A DNA stretch of 51,433 bases from Pirellulales bacterium (GTDB lineage Bacteria; Planctomycetota; Planctomycetia; Pirellulales; Thermoguttaceae), in NCBI GenBank assembly GCA_013360685.1, contig JABWBD010000006.1:1-51433 (forward strand), given 5' to 3'. Position 1 is the first letter of the stretch; every line of letters starts with the position of its first letter. The notes beneath the pieces were generated by a model, which saw only the letters and a program-made list of their open reading frames with translations, was not told where the DNA came from and ran no database searches. Shown one piece after another: positions 1 to 7,938 of the stretch. Position numbers and translations under genes: made by a program.

Positions 1-13
1 GGCAATCATCGCT

Positions 14-34
14 CCGCCGACGCACGGTCGGCGG
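14..34. other. Hairpin at the left window edge
   Basis: CCGCCGAC at 14-21 pairs perfectly with GTCGGCGG at 27-34 across a 5-base loop. There is no T-run on either side, so a classical intrinsic terminator is not supported. It lies beyond the 3' end of the minus-strand sulfatase gene and could still end transcription from either side. The role is inference; only the stem is seen. Confidence 0.3.
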
Positions 35-96
35 GGGCATTTATGGTTCGATTCTTGAACGAGCACTCTGTCATGGTAGCAACCGGCCGTGTACTC

Positions 97-195
97 TTAG
101 GACTCGTCCACGAACAATGTCGCCTCTCCGCGAAAGAACACCCTTTCGCGGAGCGAAGCGACAAAACCACGGAGTTATTCCTGGACAGCGCCTTA
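97..195. repeat. Palindromic repeat family A, copy 1
   Basis: A ~100 bp element with two nested inverted repeats. The outer arms read inward from each end as roughly TAAGG...TGTCCAsGAACAA. The inner arms (CTCCGCGAAA and TTTCGCGGAG) form a near-perfect stem around 126-153. It is about 90% identical by eye to the copy at 4756-4855. The TTA at 193-195 is both the end of the element and, on the minus strand, the TAA stop codon of the sulfatase gene. It has no coding capacity, so it resembles a MITE or REP-type element that would need a transposase encoded elsewhere. Confidence 0.75.
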
Positions 196-1647
196 CGGCA
201 GCAGCGGTTTTGGATCCTCCACCCAGCCGGCGGGGCGTTGGCCGCTGCCGAACTTGTCCATGTCTCCCAACTCGTCGCGCGCGCGGTCGGCCAGCGCCAT
301 GAGTCGCTTGACTACGTCGGAATGGTCGGCAGAGACTTCGCGGGTCTCGCCCACGTCGTTACGAACGTCGTACAATTCCGCCTTGGATGGGGCGGTCTTC
401 TTGCGGCCCAAGTTCTGGTACTTCGCTTCCAGCGGCAGGTAAAGCTTCCAGGGCCCGGACCGCACCGCCTGCAACTGGTCCATCATGTAGTAGAAGAATC
501 CGCCCTCATCGCTGGGCGAATCGGCACACGGTTGCTGGAGGAGCAGGTTCCGGATGTCGTGTCCGTCGATCGGACTGGGCGGCAGCGGCGACCCGGCCAG
601 ATTGGCGAAGGTGGGCAACAGGTCCATAGTCGAGCAGAGCTGATCGCATACCGTGCCCGCGGAGATCTTGCCGGGCCAACGCGTGATACAGGGCATCCGC
701 ATGGCGCCTTCGGAGGTGTCATAGCCGTAGCCTCGATAGGGAGCACAACTGCCTTGCGGCGGGTTGCGGCGGACCGCGCCGTTGTCGGAGGTCCAGACCA
801 CGAGCGTGCTGGCGCCCAGCGCGAGCCGATCCAGGGCGGCCAGGATTTCGCCGGTCGACCAGTCGAGTTCCTCCACCGCGTCGCCATAGTCGCCGTTCTT
901 GCTCTTGCCGCGAAAGGCGGGACTGGAGAACGGATGGTCCGTGGAGCCGGGCATCGTGTGGGGCAGATAGAGGAAGAAGGGGCGGTCCCTGTTTCTTTCG
1001 AGGAAGGCGACCGCCTCCTCGGTGCATCGCTTCACCAGGTAGTCGCGGTCGACCGGCGCTTCGATCACTTTCTCGTTCCGCATCAGCGGCAGTTCCGGCC
1101 AGACGTCGGGTTTCTTATCCTTCGTCATGTCGTCGCTGTAGGGAATGCCGAAGAACTCGTCGAAGCCCTGCCGCGTGGGCAGGAACTGGGGCTGGTCGCC
1201 CAGGTGCCATTTGCCGATGCACGCCGTCGCATAGCCGCCGGTCTTGAGCACCTCCGCGATCGTCATCTCCTTGGGATTGAGCCCTTTTTGCGACACGGCG
1301 GGCAGGACGGCCGTGCCCTTGTCGCTGATATGCATATTGACCCGGCGAGGATAACAGCCCGAAAGAAGGCTCGCCCGGCTCGGCGTGCAGACGCCGCTGC
1401 TGACGTAGAAGCTGGTGAACCTGCGGCCCTCCGCGGCCAGGCGGTCCACGTTGGGAGTGCGGTGGAGCTTCGAGCCGAAGCAGCCCAGGTCGCCGTTGCC
1501 GAAGTTGTCGACGAAGATCACGATGAAATTCGGTCTGGGCCCAGCCGCTTCGAGGAAGCCGGAGGAGGCAGAGAACGCGAGACCGAGGGCCGCGACACGG
1601 CAGAGGCTTCGTGAGGATTGCATTGGTGTCGTGTTTCTCCGGGTCAT
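193..1647 (-). CDS. Secreted sulfatase (arylsulfatase-type, formylglycine-dependent)
   Basis: Alkaline-phosphatase-superfamily sulfatase of 484 residues that should remove sulfate esters from a polysaccharide or glycan outside the cytoplasm. A hydrophobic leader at about residues 16-35 precedes the catalytic domain. The CTPSRA motif (Cys87) is the site converted to formylglycine; GKWHLGD and TSDNG follow as expected. The usual paired metal-binding Asp-Asp near the N-terminus reads Asp-Asn (VDNFGNGD), which is unusual. The chosen ATG at 1647 overlaps the stop of the upstream oxidoreductase (ATGA), implying translational coupling; an alternative ATG at 1623 would give a shorter leader. The stop codon lies inside repeat A copy 1. 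The exact substrate cannot be read from the sequence. Confidence 0.93.
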   Translation of the reverse strand: MTRRNTTPMQSSRSLCRVAALGLAFSASSGFLEAAGPRPNFIVIFVDNFGNGDLGCFGSKLHRTPNVDRLAAEGRRFTSFYVSSGVCTPSRASLLSGCYPRRVNMHISDKGTAVLPAVSQKGLNPKEMTIAEVLKTGGYATACIGKWHLGDQPQFLPTRQGFDEFFGIPYSDDMTKDKKPDVWPELPLMRNEKVIEAPVDRDYLVKRCTEEAVAFLERNRDRPFFLYLPHTMPGSTDHPFSSPAFRGKSKNGDYGDAVEELDWSTGEILAALDRLALGASTLVVWTSDNGAVRRNPPQGSCAPYRGYGYDTSEGAMRMPCITRWPGKISAGTVCDQLCSTMDLLPTFANLAGSPLPPSPIDGHDIRNLLLQQPCADSPSDEGGFFYYMMDQLQAVRSGPWKLYLPLEAKYQNLGRKKTAPSKAELYDVRNDVGETREVSADHSDVVKRLMALADRARDELGDMDKFGSGQRPAGWVEDPKPLLP

Positions 1648-2966
1648 CCCTGCTGCGCGACGCCGGGAATCGGGACGGGGTAAACGCCCTTGTCGTCGGG
1701 CTTCACGCGGGGTTCCATGTCCCAGGTGGGGTTCACCGGGCCGATCTGGTAGGTGGATTTCAGCGCTTCTTCCCAGGTGATTTCCTTGCCAGTGTAGCAG
1801 ACCATGCGGCCGAGAATGCCGATCATGGTACTGTTGAACATGTAGTTGCCGTTGTTGAGCGGTTTGCCGGCGCGGACCGCCTTGAACAACTCGCGCTGCT
1901 CCTCTTCGGCCATGTTGCACTTGGGGCCCGTGTATTCCCAGGTGGTTGCGCCTTCGATCTTGTGCTGCTGGAGATTGCAGCGGCCCTTGGTGCCCATGAG
2001 GATGTCGGAGACCTCGTTGTAGCAGTTGTTCTGGGCGCGGCCGACGCCGTACAGCCGAGCGCCGTTGGCATACTCGTAGACCACGGCGTTGTGGTCGAAG
2101 ACGTCGCCGTAGACATAGGGTTTGTCCCACGAGGACGAGCGGCCGCCCAGTCCGTAAGCTTTTACGGGCGGTTCGTCGCGCATGGCCCAGGCGCCCTTGT
2201 CGAGGCTATGGACGAGCGACTGGAGGATGTCGTCGCCGGAGAGCCAGTTGAAGTGGTACCAGTTGCGGAACTGGTATTCGAGTTCCTTCTGCTCGGGCGT
2301 CCGCTCGACGAGGCGATAGGGGGTGCGCATGTAAGTTTCCTGGATGGCCACGATGTCGCCGATCGCGCCGTCGAGGACTCGCTTCATGGTCTCCAGCACG
2401 CCGGTGTGGTAGCGCCAGCACAGTCCGGAAACGACGCTGAGGTTCTTCTTGGCGGCTTCCTCGCAGGCCGCTTTGACGACGAACAGGCCGGGCACGTCGG
2501 TGGCGTGGGGCTTCTCGAGGAAAGCGTGTTTGCCGGCCGCGATCGCGGTCTGGAGATAGAGCGGATGGAAACACGACGTACAGGCGATAAGGATCACCTG
2601 GGCATCGCTGTTGATCACCTTCTGGTAGGCGTCGAACCCGTGGAAGCAGCGGTCGTCGGGCACGTCCATCTGGTCGGGCTTGGCCTGCTTGAGCCGATCG
2701 CGGCTGCCGACGACCTTGTCTTGGAAGAGGTCGGCCATGGCCACGAGCTTGGAGCCCGGGTCGGCGTCCATGGCGTTCATGGCGGCGCCGGAACCGCGTC
2801 CGCCGCAGCCGATCAGGCCGAATTTCACGACATCGCTGCCGGCCGCATAGGCTGCGCGTCCGATGGTCAACTGGGCGGTCGCGGCCGCTCCGGCCAGGAG
2901 ACCGGCCGACTTGAGGAACGCGCGGCGCGAACAAGCCGATGTTTGCTTGTCACCGTTCTTGGACAT
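1644..2966 (-). CDS. Gfo/Idh/MocA-family oxidoreductase, Tat-exported
   Basis: NAD(P)-dependent oxidoreductase of 440 residues acting on a sugar or sugar derivative. The N-terminus carries a twin-arginine signal (SRRAFLKSAG at about 13-22, then an Ala-rich hydrophobic stretch), typical of planctomycete members folded in the cytoplasm before export. The Rossmann motif GCGGRGSGA follows the signal, and the catalytic-region EKP motif appears as LEKPHATDV. The C-terminal part ends in the usual GKPLNNGNYM...GKEITWEEAL block. The stop overlaps the sulfatase start by ATGA, so the two form an operon. The pairing suggests processing of a sulfated sugar, which is inference; the substrate is unknown. 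Confidence 0.93.
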   Translation of the reverse strand: MSKNGDKQTSACSRRAFLKSAGLLAGAAATAQLTIGRAAYAAGSDVVKFGLIGCGGRGSGAAMNAMDADPGSKLVAMADLFQDKVVGSRDRLKQAKPDQMDVPDDRCFHGFDAYQKVINSDAQVILIACTSCFHPLYLQTAIAAGKHAFLEKPHATDVPGLFVVKAACEEAAKKNLSVVSGLCWRYHTGVLETMKRVLDGAIGDIVAIQETYMRTPYRLVERTPEQKELEYQFRNWYHFNWLSGDDILQSLVHSLDKGAWAMRDEPPVKAYGLGGRSSSWDKPYVYGDVFDHNAVVYEYANGARLYGVGRAQNNCYNEVSDILMGTKGRCNLQQHKIEGATTWEYTGPKCNMAEEEQRELFKAVRAGKPLNNGNYMFNSTMIGILGRMVCYTGKEITWEEALKSTYQIGPVNPTWDMEPRVKPDDKGVYPVPIPGVAQQG

Positions 2967-3495
2967 GCTCAGACTCCTCGTGGTTCAAAGTGGGCCCATC
3001 GTGGGCGATTCCCGCAAACCCTACTGTACTCGCTTTGCGACCACCGTGCCAGCCTGGGCGTCCGAAGACGCCGCCACCACGTGCATGGGCTGGCGGCAGG
3101 CCTGGGCCCAGTGGACGGTGGCAGTGTACTTGGGCGACTGGTTCAGGTCGCTGTCGTGATCCTCCCCCCCAACTCCTGATACGCCGCGGAGCTGCAAGAA
3201 GTCGCTCCGCCCGAGATTCTGTAACTCCGACGAAGCGCGGTACACCATTCCCGCCCATCCGCCGCGATTTCCACGCGAGCTTATCCAAGAAACCGGAAAG
3301 ACGCGGAGTCGTCCGCCAAATCGAAGAGATCGCCGCACCAAAGTGGCAGCGTCCAGTCCCGATCCCGTCGCTCTTGTGTGGCGGGTTGGAGCGGCGACGT
3401 GTAAAATTGATCTGTTTTGTGCCGGGTCAGGACCGGCCAGTTTCTTCCGCCGACCTGTTTTCGGCGGCGAAGGAACATGAACCGAGGAGTTCTCG
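2967..3495. other. Intergenic region, 529 bp, between divergent genes
   Basis: Separates the minus-strand oxidoreductase gene from the plus-strand LarA-like gene and should hold both promoters. I see no convincing -35/-10 pair. A 7-base C run lies near 3164-3170. The part at 3021-3165 has codon-like composition on the minus strand and is listed separately. The remainder shows no gene, RNA or repeat that I recognise. Confidence 0.5.
3021..3165 (-). pseudogene. Coding-like tail of a lost gene
   Basis: On the minus strand the ~46 codons that end at TAG 3021-3023 are strongly G/C-biased at third positions. They give a natural-looking peptide containing NQSPKYTATVHWAQ and ending GTVVAKRV. There is no start codon in frame at the upstream end, where the frame runs into a 7-base homopolymer and then low-quality sequence. 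This looks like the 3' end of a decayed gene that once preceded the oxidoreductase. I do not recognise the family. The call rests on codon bias only. Confidence 0.35.
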
Positions 3496-4758
3496 ATGCT
3501 GCAATACCCGCGAGTCTTTCGCATTCGACAGAAGTTTCAGTGCCCGCAGGTCGACGATGTGGCGGGCGAGGTCCAGCGGCAACTCGCACGTTTGGAGTTG
3601 CACCGGCGCGTGTTGGCGGGACAGAGCGTCGCCATTACGGGTGGCAGCCGGGGGATCGCCAATATCGCCGTGATCGTCCGCGCGATCGTCGGGCATTTCC
3701 GCAACCTCGGCGCCAACCCGTTCGTGGTCCCGGCCATGGGGAGCCACGGGGGCGGCACCGCACAAGGGCAGGAAGAGGTGCTCCGGTCGTACGGAATCGT
3801 CGAGGAATTCGTCGGGTGTCCGATTCGTGCGGGAATGGAGACGGTGGTCGTTTGCCGGACCTCCGAAGGATTTCCCGTCCATTTCGACCGCCACGCATTC
3901 GGCGCCGATCATGTGGTTGTGGTCAATCGCGTCAAGCCGCACACGCGCTTCGTCGGCGATATCGAAAGCGGCTTGATGAAGATGCTCTTGATCGGCTTGG
4001 GCAAATGCGAGGGGGCGGCCGTCTATCACCGGGCCATTCAGGACTACAGCTTCGGACAGATCATCCGAAGCGTGGCCGGCGAGGTCCTGAAGAAATGCCG
4101 CATCCTTTGCGGGCTGGGGATCGTGGAAAATGCTTTCGACCAGACGGCGCGGATCGAGGCGGTCCGCCCGGAAGAGTTCGAGGACCGTGAAAGGGGACTC
4201 CTCGCGCTGGCTCGGCTGTGGATGGCACGCCTGCCGTTCGACCGGGTCGACGTGCTCCTGATCGATCGGATCGGCAAGAACATCAGCGGCACGGGCCTGG
4301 ACACGAACGTCGTGGGACGCAAGTTCGACGATCACAAGGCGGTCGACGGGGAGCTGCCCAAGGTGAAGGTGATCGCGGTTCGGGGCCTGACCCCGGAAAC
4401 GCACGGCAACGCCATCGGGTTGGGGCTCGTGGAATTTTGTAGGAGCCGGGTGGTCCGGGAAATGGATCTGCCGGCCACGCGACTGAACGGGATTGTGGCC
4501 GGGCACGTTTCCGGGGCGATGCTTCCGCTGGACTATGAAACCGACCGGGAGATTCTTGACCTGGCGCTGGGCATGGTCGGTCTCGCCGAACCGCCGGACG
4601 CGCGCCTGATGTGGATTCACAACACGTTGGACCTCCACGAAATCGAATGTTCCGCGGCATACCTGGACGAGGCCCGGCAACGCGCAGACCTGGAGGTCCT
4701 CACCCCTCTGCGCCCGTTGCCGCTGGACAGCGAGGGCAACCTGCTGGATTGGCGCTAA
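3496..4758 (+). CDS. LarA-like (lactate racemase domain) protein
   Basis: A 420-residue protein of the lactate-racemase-homologue family (LarA/DUF2088-like). Recognisable blocks are ITGGSRGIANI, FVVPAMGSHGG, then VNRVKPHTRF and GLMKMLLIGLGK with a following YH. Characterised LarA uses a nickel-pincer nucleotide to move a hydride on a 2-hydroxy acid; homologues act on other hydroxy acids. No larB, larC or larE cofactor genes are in this window, so nickel dependence cannot be judged. The start is well supported: GAGGAG lies 6 bases before the ATG. The TAA stop at 4756-4758 is the first three bases of repeat A copy 2, so the natural C-terminus may have been altered by insertion. Confidence 0.85.
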   Translation: MLQYPRVFRIRQKFQCPQVDDVAGEVQRQLARLELHRRVLAGQSVAITGGSRGIANIAVIVRAIVGHFRNLGANPFVVPAMGSHGGGTAQGQEEVLRSYGIVEEFVGCPIRAGMETVVVCRTSEGFPVHFDRHAFGADHVVVVNRVKPHTRFVGDIESGLMKMLLIGLGKCEGAAVYHRAIQDYSFGQIIRSVAGEVLKKCRILCGLGIVENAFDQTARIEAVRPEEFEDRERGLLALARLWMARLPFDRVDVLLIDRIGKNISGTGLDTNVVGRKFDDHKAVDGELPKVKVIAVRGLTPETHGNAIGLGLVEFCRSRVVREMDLPATRLNGIVAGHVSGAMLPLDYETDREILDLALGMVGLAEPPDARLMWIHNTLDLHEIECSAAYLDEARQRADLEVLTPLRPLPLDSEGNLLDWR

Positions 4759-4855
4759 GGACTTGTCCACGAACAATGTCGCCTCGCTCCGCGAAAAAAC
4801 ACTCTTTCGCGGAGCGAGGCGACAGAACCGCGGAGTTGTTCCTGGACAGCGCCTA
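4756..4855. repeat. Palindromic repeat family A, copy 2
   Basis: About 90% identical to the element at 97-195 and in the same orientation. Outer arms are GTCCACGAACAA (4765-4776) and TTGTTCCTGGAC (4837-4848); inner arms are GTCGCCTCGCTCCGCGAAA (4779-4797) and TTTCGCGGAGCGAGGCGAC (4804-4822), a perfect 19 bp stem. The first three bases supply the stop codon of the LarA-like gene. RNA copied through it would fold into a long stem and could act as a terminator or 3' stabiliser; that role is inferred. Confidence 0.8.
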
Positions 4856-4888
4856 AGAACCCACCACCCGCCAAGACGACCGAAGCGC

Positions 4889-4948
4889 CATCCTGAGCGC
4901 AGCGGAGGATCTCTACTGGAGCCGAGATTCTTCGCTACGCTCAGAATG
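4889..4948. repeat. Imperfect inverted repeat, family B
   Basis: CATCCTGAGCGCAGCGGAGG... on the left is matched by the reverse complement of ...TTCGCTACGCTCAGAATG on the right, giving 24 bp arms with about four mismatches. It is non-coding. Several sequence families of this look occur as dispersed intergenic repeats in bacteria; function is unknown. Confidence 0.6.
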
Positions 4949-5180
4949 ACTGGTGGCGAAACCTAGCATCGTGGCGAGTGGTTGTTGAGAAGCCGCGAAT
5001 CTTCAGCACGGCCGATTGACACCCAAGAGGCCCAATCGCAACTCCCCTCTACCCCTCCGGGAGATGGGCATGGGGTGATGGCAGTCGAATTCCTGTTAGG
5101 GCCTCCCACCAAGACAGGCGTCTTCCCTTCCTGTTGCGGGGGTGTGATTCCAACTATTCAGAGTGCGATGCCTTTGCGGC

Positions 5181-5286
5181 TTAGCACCTGTCCGCGAACG
5201 AGTTCGTAGGGCGGAATTCATTCCGCCCGAGCGGACTAAAGTCCGCTCTACATCAATTCACGGAGTTGTTCTTGGACGCGTCCTTA
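5181..5286. repeat. Diverged family A element, copy 3
   Basis: Keeps the outer arms of family A (CTGTCCGCGAACGA on the left, GAGTTGTTCTTGGACGCGTCCTTA on the right, split here only for description) but has a different core. The core contains two perfect hairpins: GGGCGGAAT/ATTCCGCCC and GAGCGGACT/AGTCCGCTC. It is either a relative with an exchanged core or a family A element into which another palindrome inserted. Confidence 0.55.
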
Positions 5287-5480
5287 AAAGTTTTCGGCGC
5301 GTGAGCCGCGCATCGGGCACCCGTAACCTATGCTTTGATGCCGGGAGGTCCGCATCCGGACGCGCCCGGGGGCGCAATTGGCTGCCGATGTCGGTCTGAA
5401 AGGAGTGTCGCGCCGACGCAAGTCCGGCAGCAGCGCCGGTGGCTGTTCGCCGACAGGACGGAACAGGACGCTCACGGATC

Positions 5481-7091
5481 ATGCCGATTGGACTCAACGC
5501 CACATTTCAGTATCTCGCCAAGACCGGCAATCGGGTCGCCGACGATGTACTCATCGCCGCGCTGGACTCGCCACACCCGCCGATCCGGGATCTTGCGATC
5601 CGGGCCGTTCTGGATCGCCGCAGCCCCGCCGGTCACCACGAGATCTTCCGGCGGCTCCCTGGGTTCGACGAGCAATGCCGGTCGATCGTGGGCGAGCGCC
5701 CGGAGCGACTGGTCCGAGTCGTCGCCGAGGCCATCGAGACAGGCGATGTTCGGCAATGCGCGGAGGCGGGTGAGGCGATCTTAGCTTTTCGCCTTTACGA
5801 AGCGCTGCCGGTCCTGATCGGCGCATTGGACGGCGCCGGCCGCGCGCACCGGCAGAAGACCGCCCAAACCATCCTGGAACTGACCGAGCTGTTCTACGGC
5901 GAACTCTGCAATCCCAATGAGCAGACCCGTCGCCGCGACCAGGACACGGCCCGGAAACGGATGATCTCCGCATTGGAGGAGGGCGCGGGGAAATATGCCC
6001 GGCACGGTTGCGTGGAGGTGGTCGAAGCATTTCTGATCGTGTCGAAGCATCAGAACGTCGTACTGCGCCGCATCCTCCAGCAGCCTCAAGAGAGCTGCCA
6101 CCGCGCCGTCGTTGAGGCGTTGACGGAGAGCTCCCGAGGCGGTGTCTTGCGGCTTCTGTTGGGTTTTCTCGAAGACCCGCAAATGCCGCAGGTCGTCAAG
6201 AACATTCTTGCCGGACGGACGGACGTGAAGTTCGTCGAAAACCTGCTGGCGGCGGGCGGGTTGAATGCCTCCAAGGCGGTTGCCGAGACCCTCTTGCGTT
6301 TCGACGCCTTTGCCTGGGCGAAACCCGAGCACCCCGTCCTTGCAGATCTCGACGACCGAGGGCAGGCCGACGCTGTGGCGCTGGTGATGTCGACCTCGAT
6401 CCGGCGCAAGGAACTTCTGGATTTGATCGGCTACTTTCTCTTGGAAGGAAATCGTGGCGGCCGTCGCGCGGCGGCGCGCGCGATCCGAGAGTTCCAAGGA
6501 CCCGAAGCGGATACCCTGGTGATCAAGGCATTGAACGACGACGATCCCACGGTCCGTGCGCACGTACTTAAGGAGTTGCGCCCCCGCAATGTGGCCGGGG
6601 CCATGTCGCTGCTGATCCGCATGGTCGACACACCGCACGAACCGGTCCGGCAAGCGCTGCGCGAAGCAATGCCGGAGTTCACGGTCCGCCATTTCGTGAC
6701 CAACTTTGACCGGCTCTCGGACGACCTGGTGGCAATGGCCGGACATCTCGTCCGGAAGATCGATCCGGAAGCGGCCTTCGATCTGAAGTTGGAGATGGAG
6801 TGCCTCTCGCCGGTGCGTCGCCGGCGCTCGGTGCTGGCAGCCGGCGCGATGGGGCTGGTCCAGGAACTCGAGGAGGCGGTCATCAAGCTGCTCTCCGACG
6901 ACGACCACATGGTGCGGATTGCCGCGGCCAAAGCGCTGGCGGATTGCGACTCGATGCCCAGTTGGGATGCGCTTCGCGATGCGCTTTGGGACCGCAGCGT
7001 GATCGTGCAAGAGACCGCGGAGCAGAGCCTGTTGCGGATCGCCGATTCGTTGCTGGAGGAGAACGTCGAGATGGAGAAGGTCGCGTCATGA
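5481..7091 (+). CDS. HEAT-repeat protein
   Basis: A 536-residue, mostly helical protein built from HEAT-like repeats, seen as recurring blocks such as SPHPPIRDLAIRAVL, DDDPTVRAHVLKEL, DTPHEPVRQALREAM and DDDHMVRIAAAKALAD. No catalytic motif, signal peptide or membrane segment is present, so it is probably a cytoplasmic scaffold or binding protein. The start at MPIGLNATFQYLAKTG was chosen because the 14 codons upstream are not protein-like. The 3' end overlaps the next gene by ATGA, so the two products are probably made together. Its partner is unknown. Confidence 0.85.
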   Translation: MPIGLNATFQYLAKTGNRVADDVLIAALDSPHPPIRDLAIRAVLDRRSPAGHHEIFRRLPGFDEQCRSIVGERPERLVRVVAEAIETGDVRQCAEAGEAILAFRLYEALPVLIGALDGAGRAHRQKTAQTILELTELFYGELCNPNEQTRRRDQDTARKRMISALEEGAGKYARHGCVEVVEAFLIVSKHQNVVLRRILQQPQESCHRAVVEALTESSRGGVLRLLLGFLEDPQMPQVVKNILAGRTDVKFVENLLAAGGLNASKAVAETLLRFDAFAWAKPEHPVLADLDDRGQADAVALVMSTSIRRKELLDLIGYFLLEGNRGGRRAAARAIREFQGPEADTLVIKALNDDDPTVRAHVLKELRPRNVAGAMSLLIRMVDTPHEPVRQALREAMPEFTVRHFVTNFDRLSDDLVAMAGHLVRKIDPEAAFDLKLEMECLSPVRRRRSVLAAGAMGLVQELEEAVIKLLSDDDHMVRIAAAKALADCDSMPSWDALRDALWDRSVIVQETAEQSLLRIADSLLEENVEMEKVAS

Positions 7092-7525
7092 TCACGTCGG
7101 CGCTGTTGGAGCTGTCCTGCTGCGCGGTCCCGCTCGCCGCGCCCCTGCTGGCGGCACGCCGCCTGCCGGCCGGGGCGGACTCCGGCGGCCAACTGCTGAT
7201 CTGGCTGCTGCTGGCCGGCGCGGCGATCGCCGTGGTCTGCGGGGGCGGGTATTTCGGCCATCGTTGGCACCACCATTACCGCCACCAGACTCATGCCGCT
7301 CTGTTTCAGGGACTCTGTGATTCCCAGGGGCTGGACCGCGCCTCGCGCCGCCTTCTTGCCCAGGTCGGCCGCTGCCACCGTCTCGGGCAGCCGGCACGCT
7401 TGTTCACCGAGCCGCAATGGCTCGATCCAGCCAATCTCGACGGCCGTTTTCAGACCCGGGCGGAAGAGATCCTGGCACTGCGCACGCGGATCTTCTCGCT
7501 GACGGCCTTGAAATCGAACGGGTAG
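7088..7525 (+). CDS. Small membrane protein co-translated with the HEAT protein
   Basis: A 145-residue protein with one clear membrane helix (LLIWLLLAGAAIAVVCGGG at about residues 36-54). A shorter hydrophobic stretch at the N-terminus may be a signal or second helix. The helix is followed by a His-rich turn (HRWHHHYRHQTH) and a soluble helical tail with LFTEPQWLDP. I do not recognise a named family. The ATG overlaps the HEAT gene stop (ATGA), and GGAGAAGG lies just upstream as a ribosome site. The overlap makes a complex between this protein and the HEAT protein likely, by inference. Confidence 0.8.
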   Translation: MITSALLELSCCAVPLAAPLLAARRLPAGADSGGQLLIWLLLAGAAIAVVCGGGYFGHRWHHHYRHQTHAALFQGLCDSQGLDRASRRLLAQVGRCHRLGQPARLFTEPQWLDPANLDGRFQTRAEEILALRTRIFSLTALKSNG

Positions 7526-7938
7526 CCCGGTCTCAATTGCAGAGCATCCTGTTCACTTGCACGGCACTCGCTGAGAGTCGATTGCCACTATTCTGAGTGG
7601 GATGCGAACGGGCGTTGCATCGTCGCTGGTCCGATGCCATCGTACCAAGTCTCGGCCATCGCTTGCAAAGCCAAATGGCATAACGAGTTGGGTCGCAGAG
7701 CTCTTCGCAACGGCAATGCGATCACGGACATTGCATAGCTCCGGCACGGGAAGTGCTAAAAAGTCCGGCAAGATCCCCGCAGCCGATTCGGGCTGGATGT
7801 GGCCCCAACGCAGACCGATACGGACAATGGAATAACGAATCCGCCGTCTCACACGGCCACCCTGCCACTGGGTTTCGCAGCCTGACTGACGGCCCGGGTC
7901 CGGCCGGGGACGTATAATGGAGGCAGAACGAGGTCTTT
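7526..7938. other. Intergenic region, 413 bp
   Basis: Less GC-rich than its surroundings and with no frame of coding character on either strand. The longest candidate (77 codons at 7602-7835) has a Ser/Arg/Lys-rich composition typical of chance frames. The only signal I see is a TATAAT near the right end, listed separately. No tRNA or recognised riboswitch is present. Confidence 0.5.
7913..7918 (+). promoter_or_regulatory. Candidate -10 box before the protease cassette
   Basis: A perfect TATAAT lies 20 bases before the ATG of the NPCBM gene. No TTGACA-like -35 element occurs at 16-18 bp spacing; the spacer region is very GC-rich. It would place a short leader in front of the GAGG ribosome site at 7930-7933. 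The box is seen; promoter activity is inferred. Confidence 0.4.

Larger units (their letters stand above)
4856..5480. other. Gene-free repeat graveyard
   Basis: About 620 bp without a credible gene before the HEAT-repeat protein. It holds the inverted repeat at 4889-4948, a degenerate purine/pyrimidine block around 5042-5085 (CTCCCCTCTACCCCTCC followed by GGGAGATGGG), and the third family A element at 5181-5286. Short reading frames here run through the repeats and have no coding character. No promoter was recognised for the HEAT-repeat gene. Confidence 0.6.

Noticed and set aside
14-34. Hairpin at the window start as an intrinsic terminator
   Set aside because: No T-run follows on either strand, so it is kept only as a hairpin.
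1648-2130. Longer sulfatase reading frame reaching into the oxidoreductase gene
   Set aside because: The extra ~160 residues are an out-of-frame translation of the oxidoreductase gene; the leader begins after 1647.
7602-7835. Possible 77-residue gene in the gap before the NPCBM gene
   Set aside because: Composition and codon use are those of a chance frame; no ribosome site or hydrophobic pattern.
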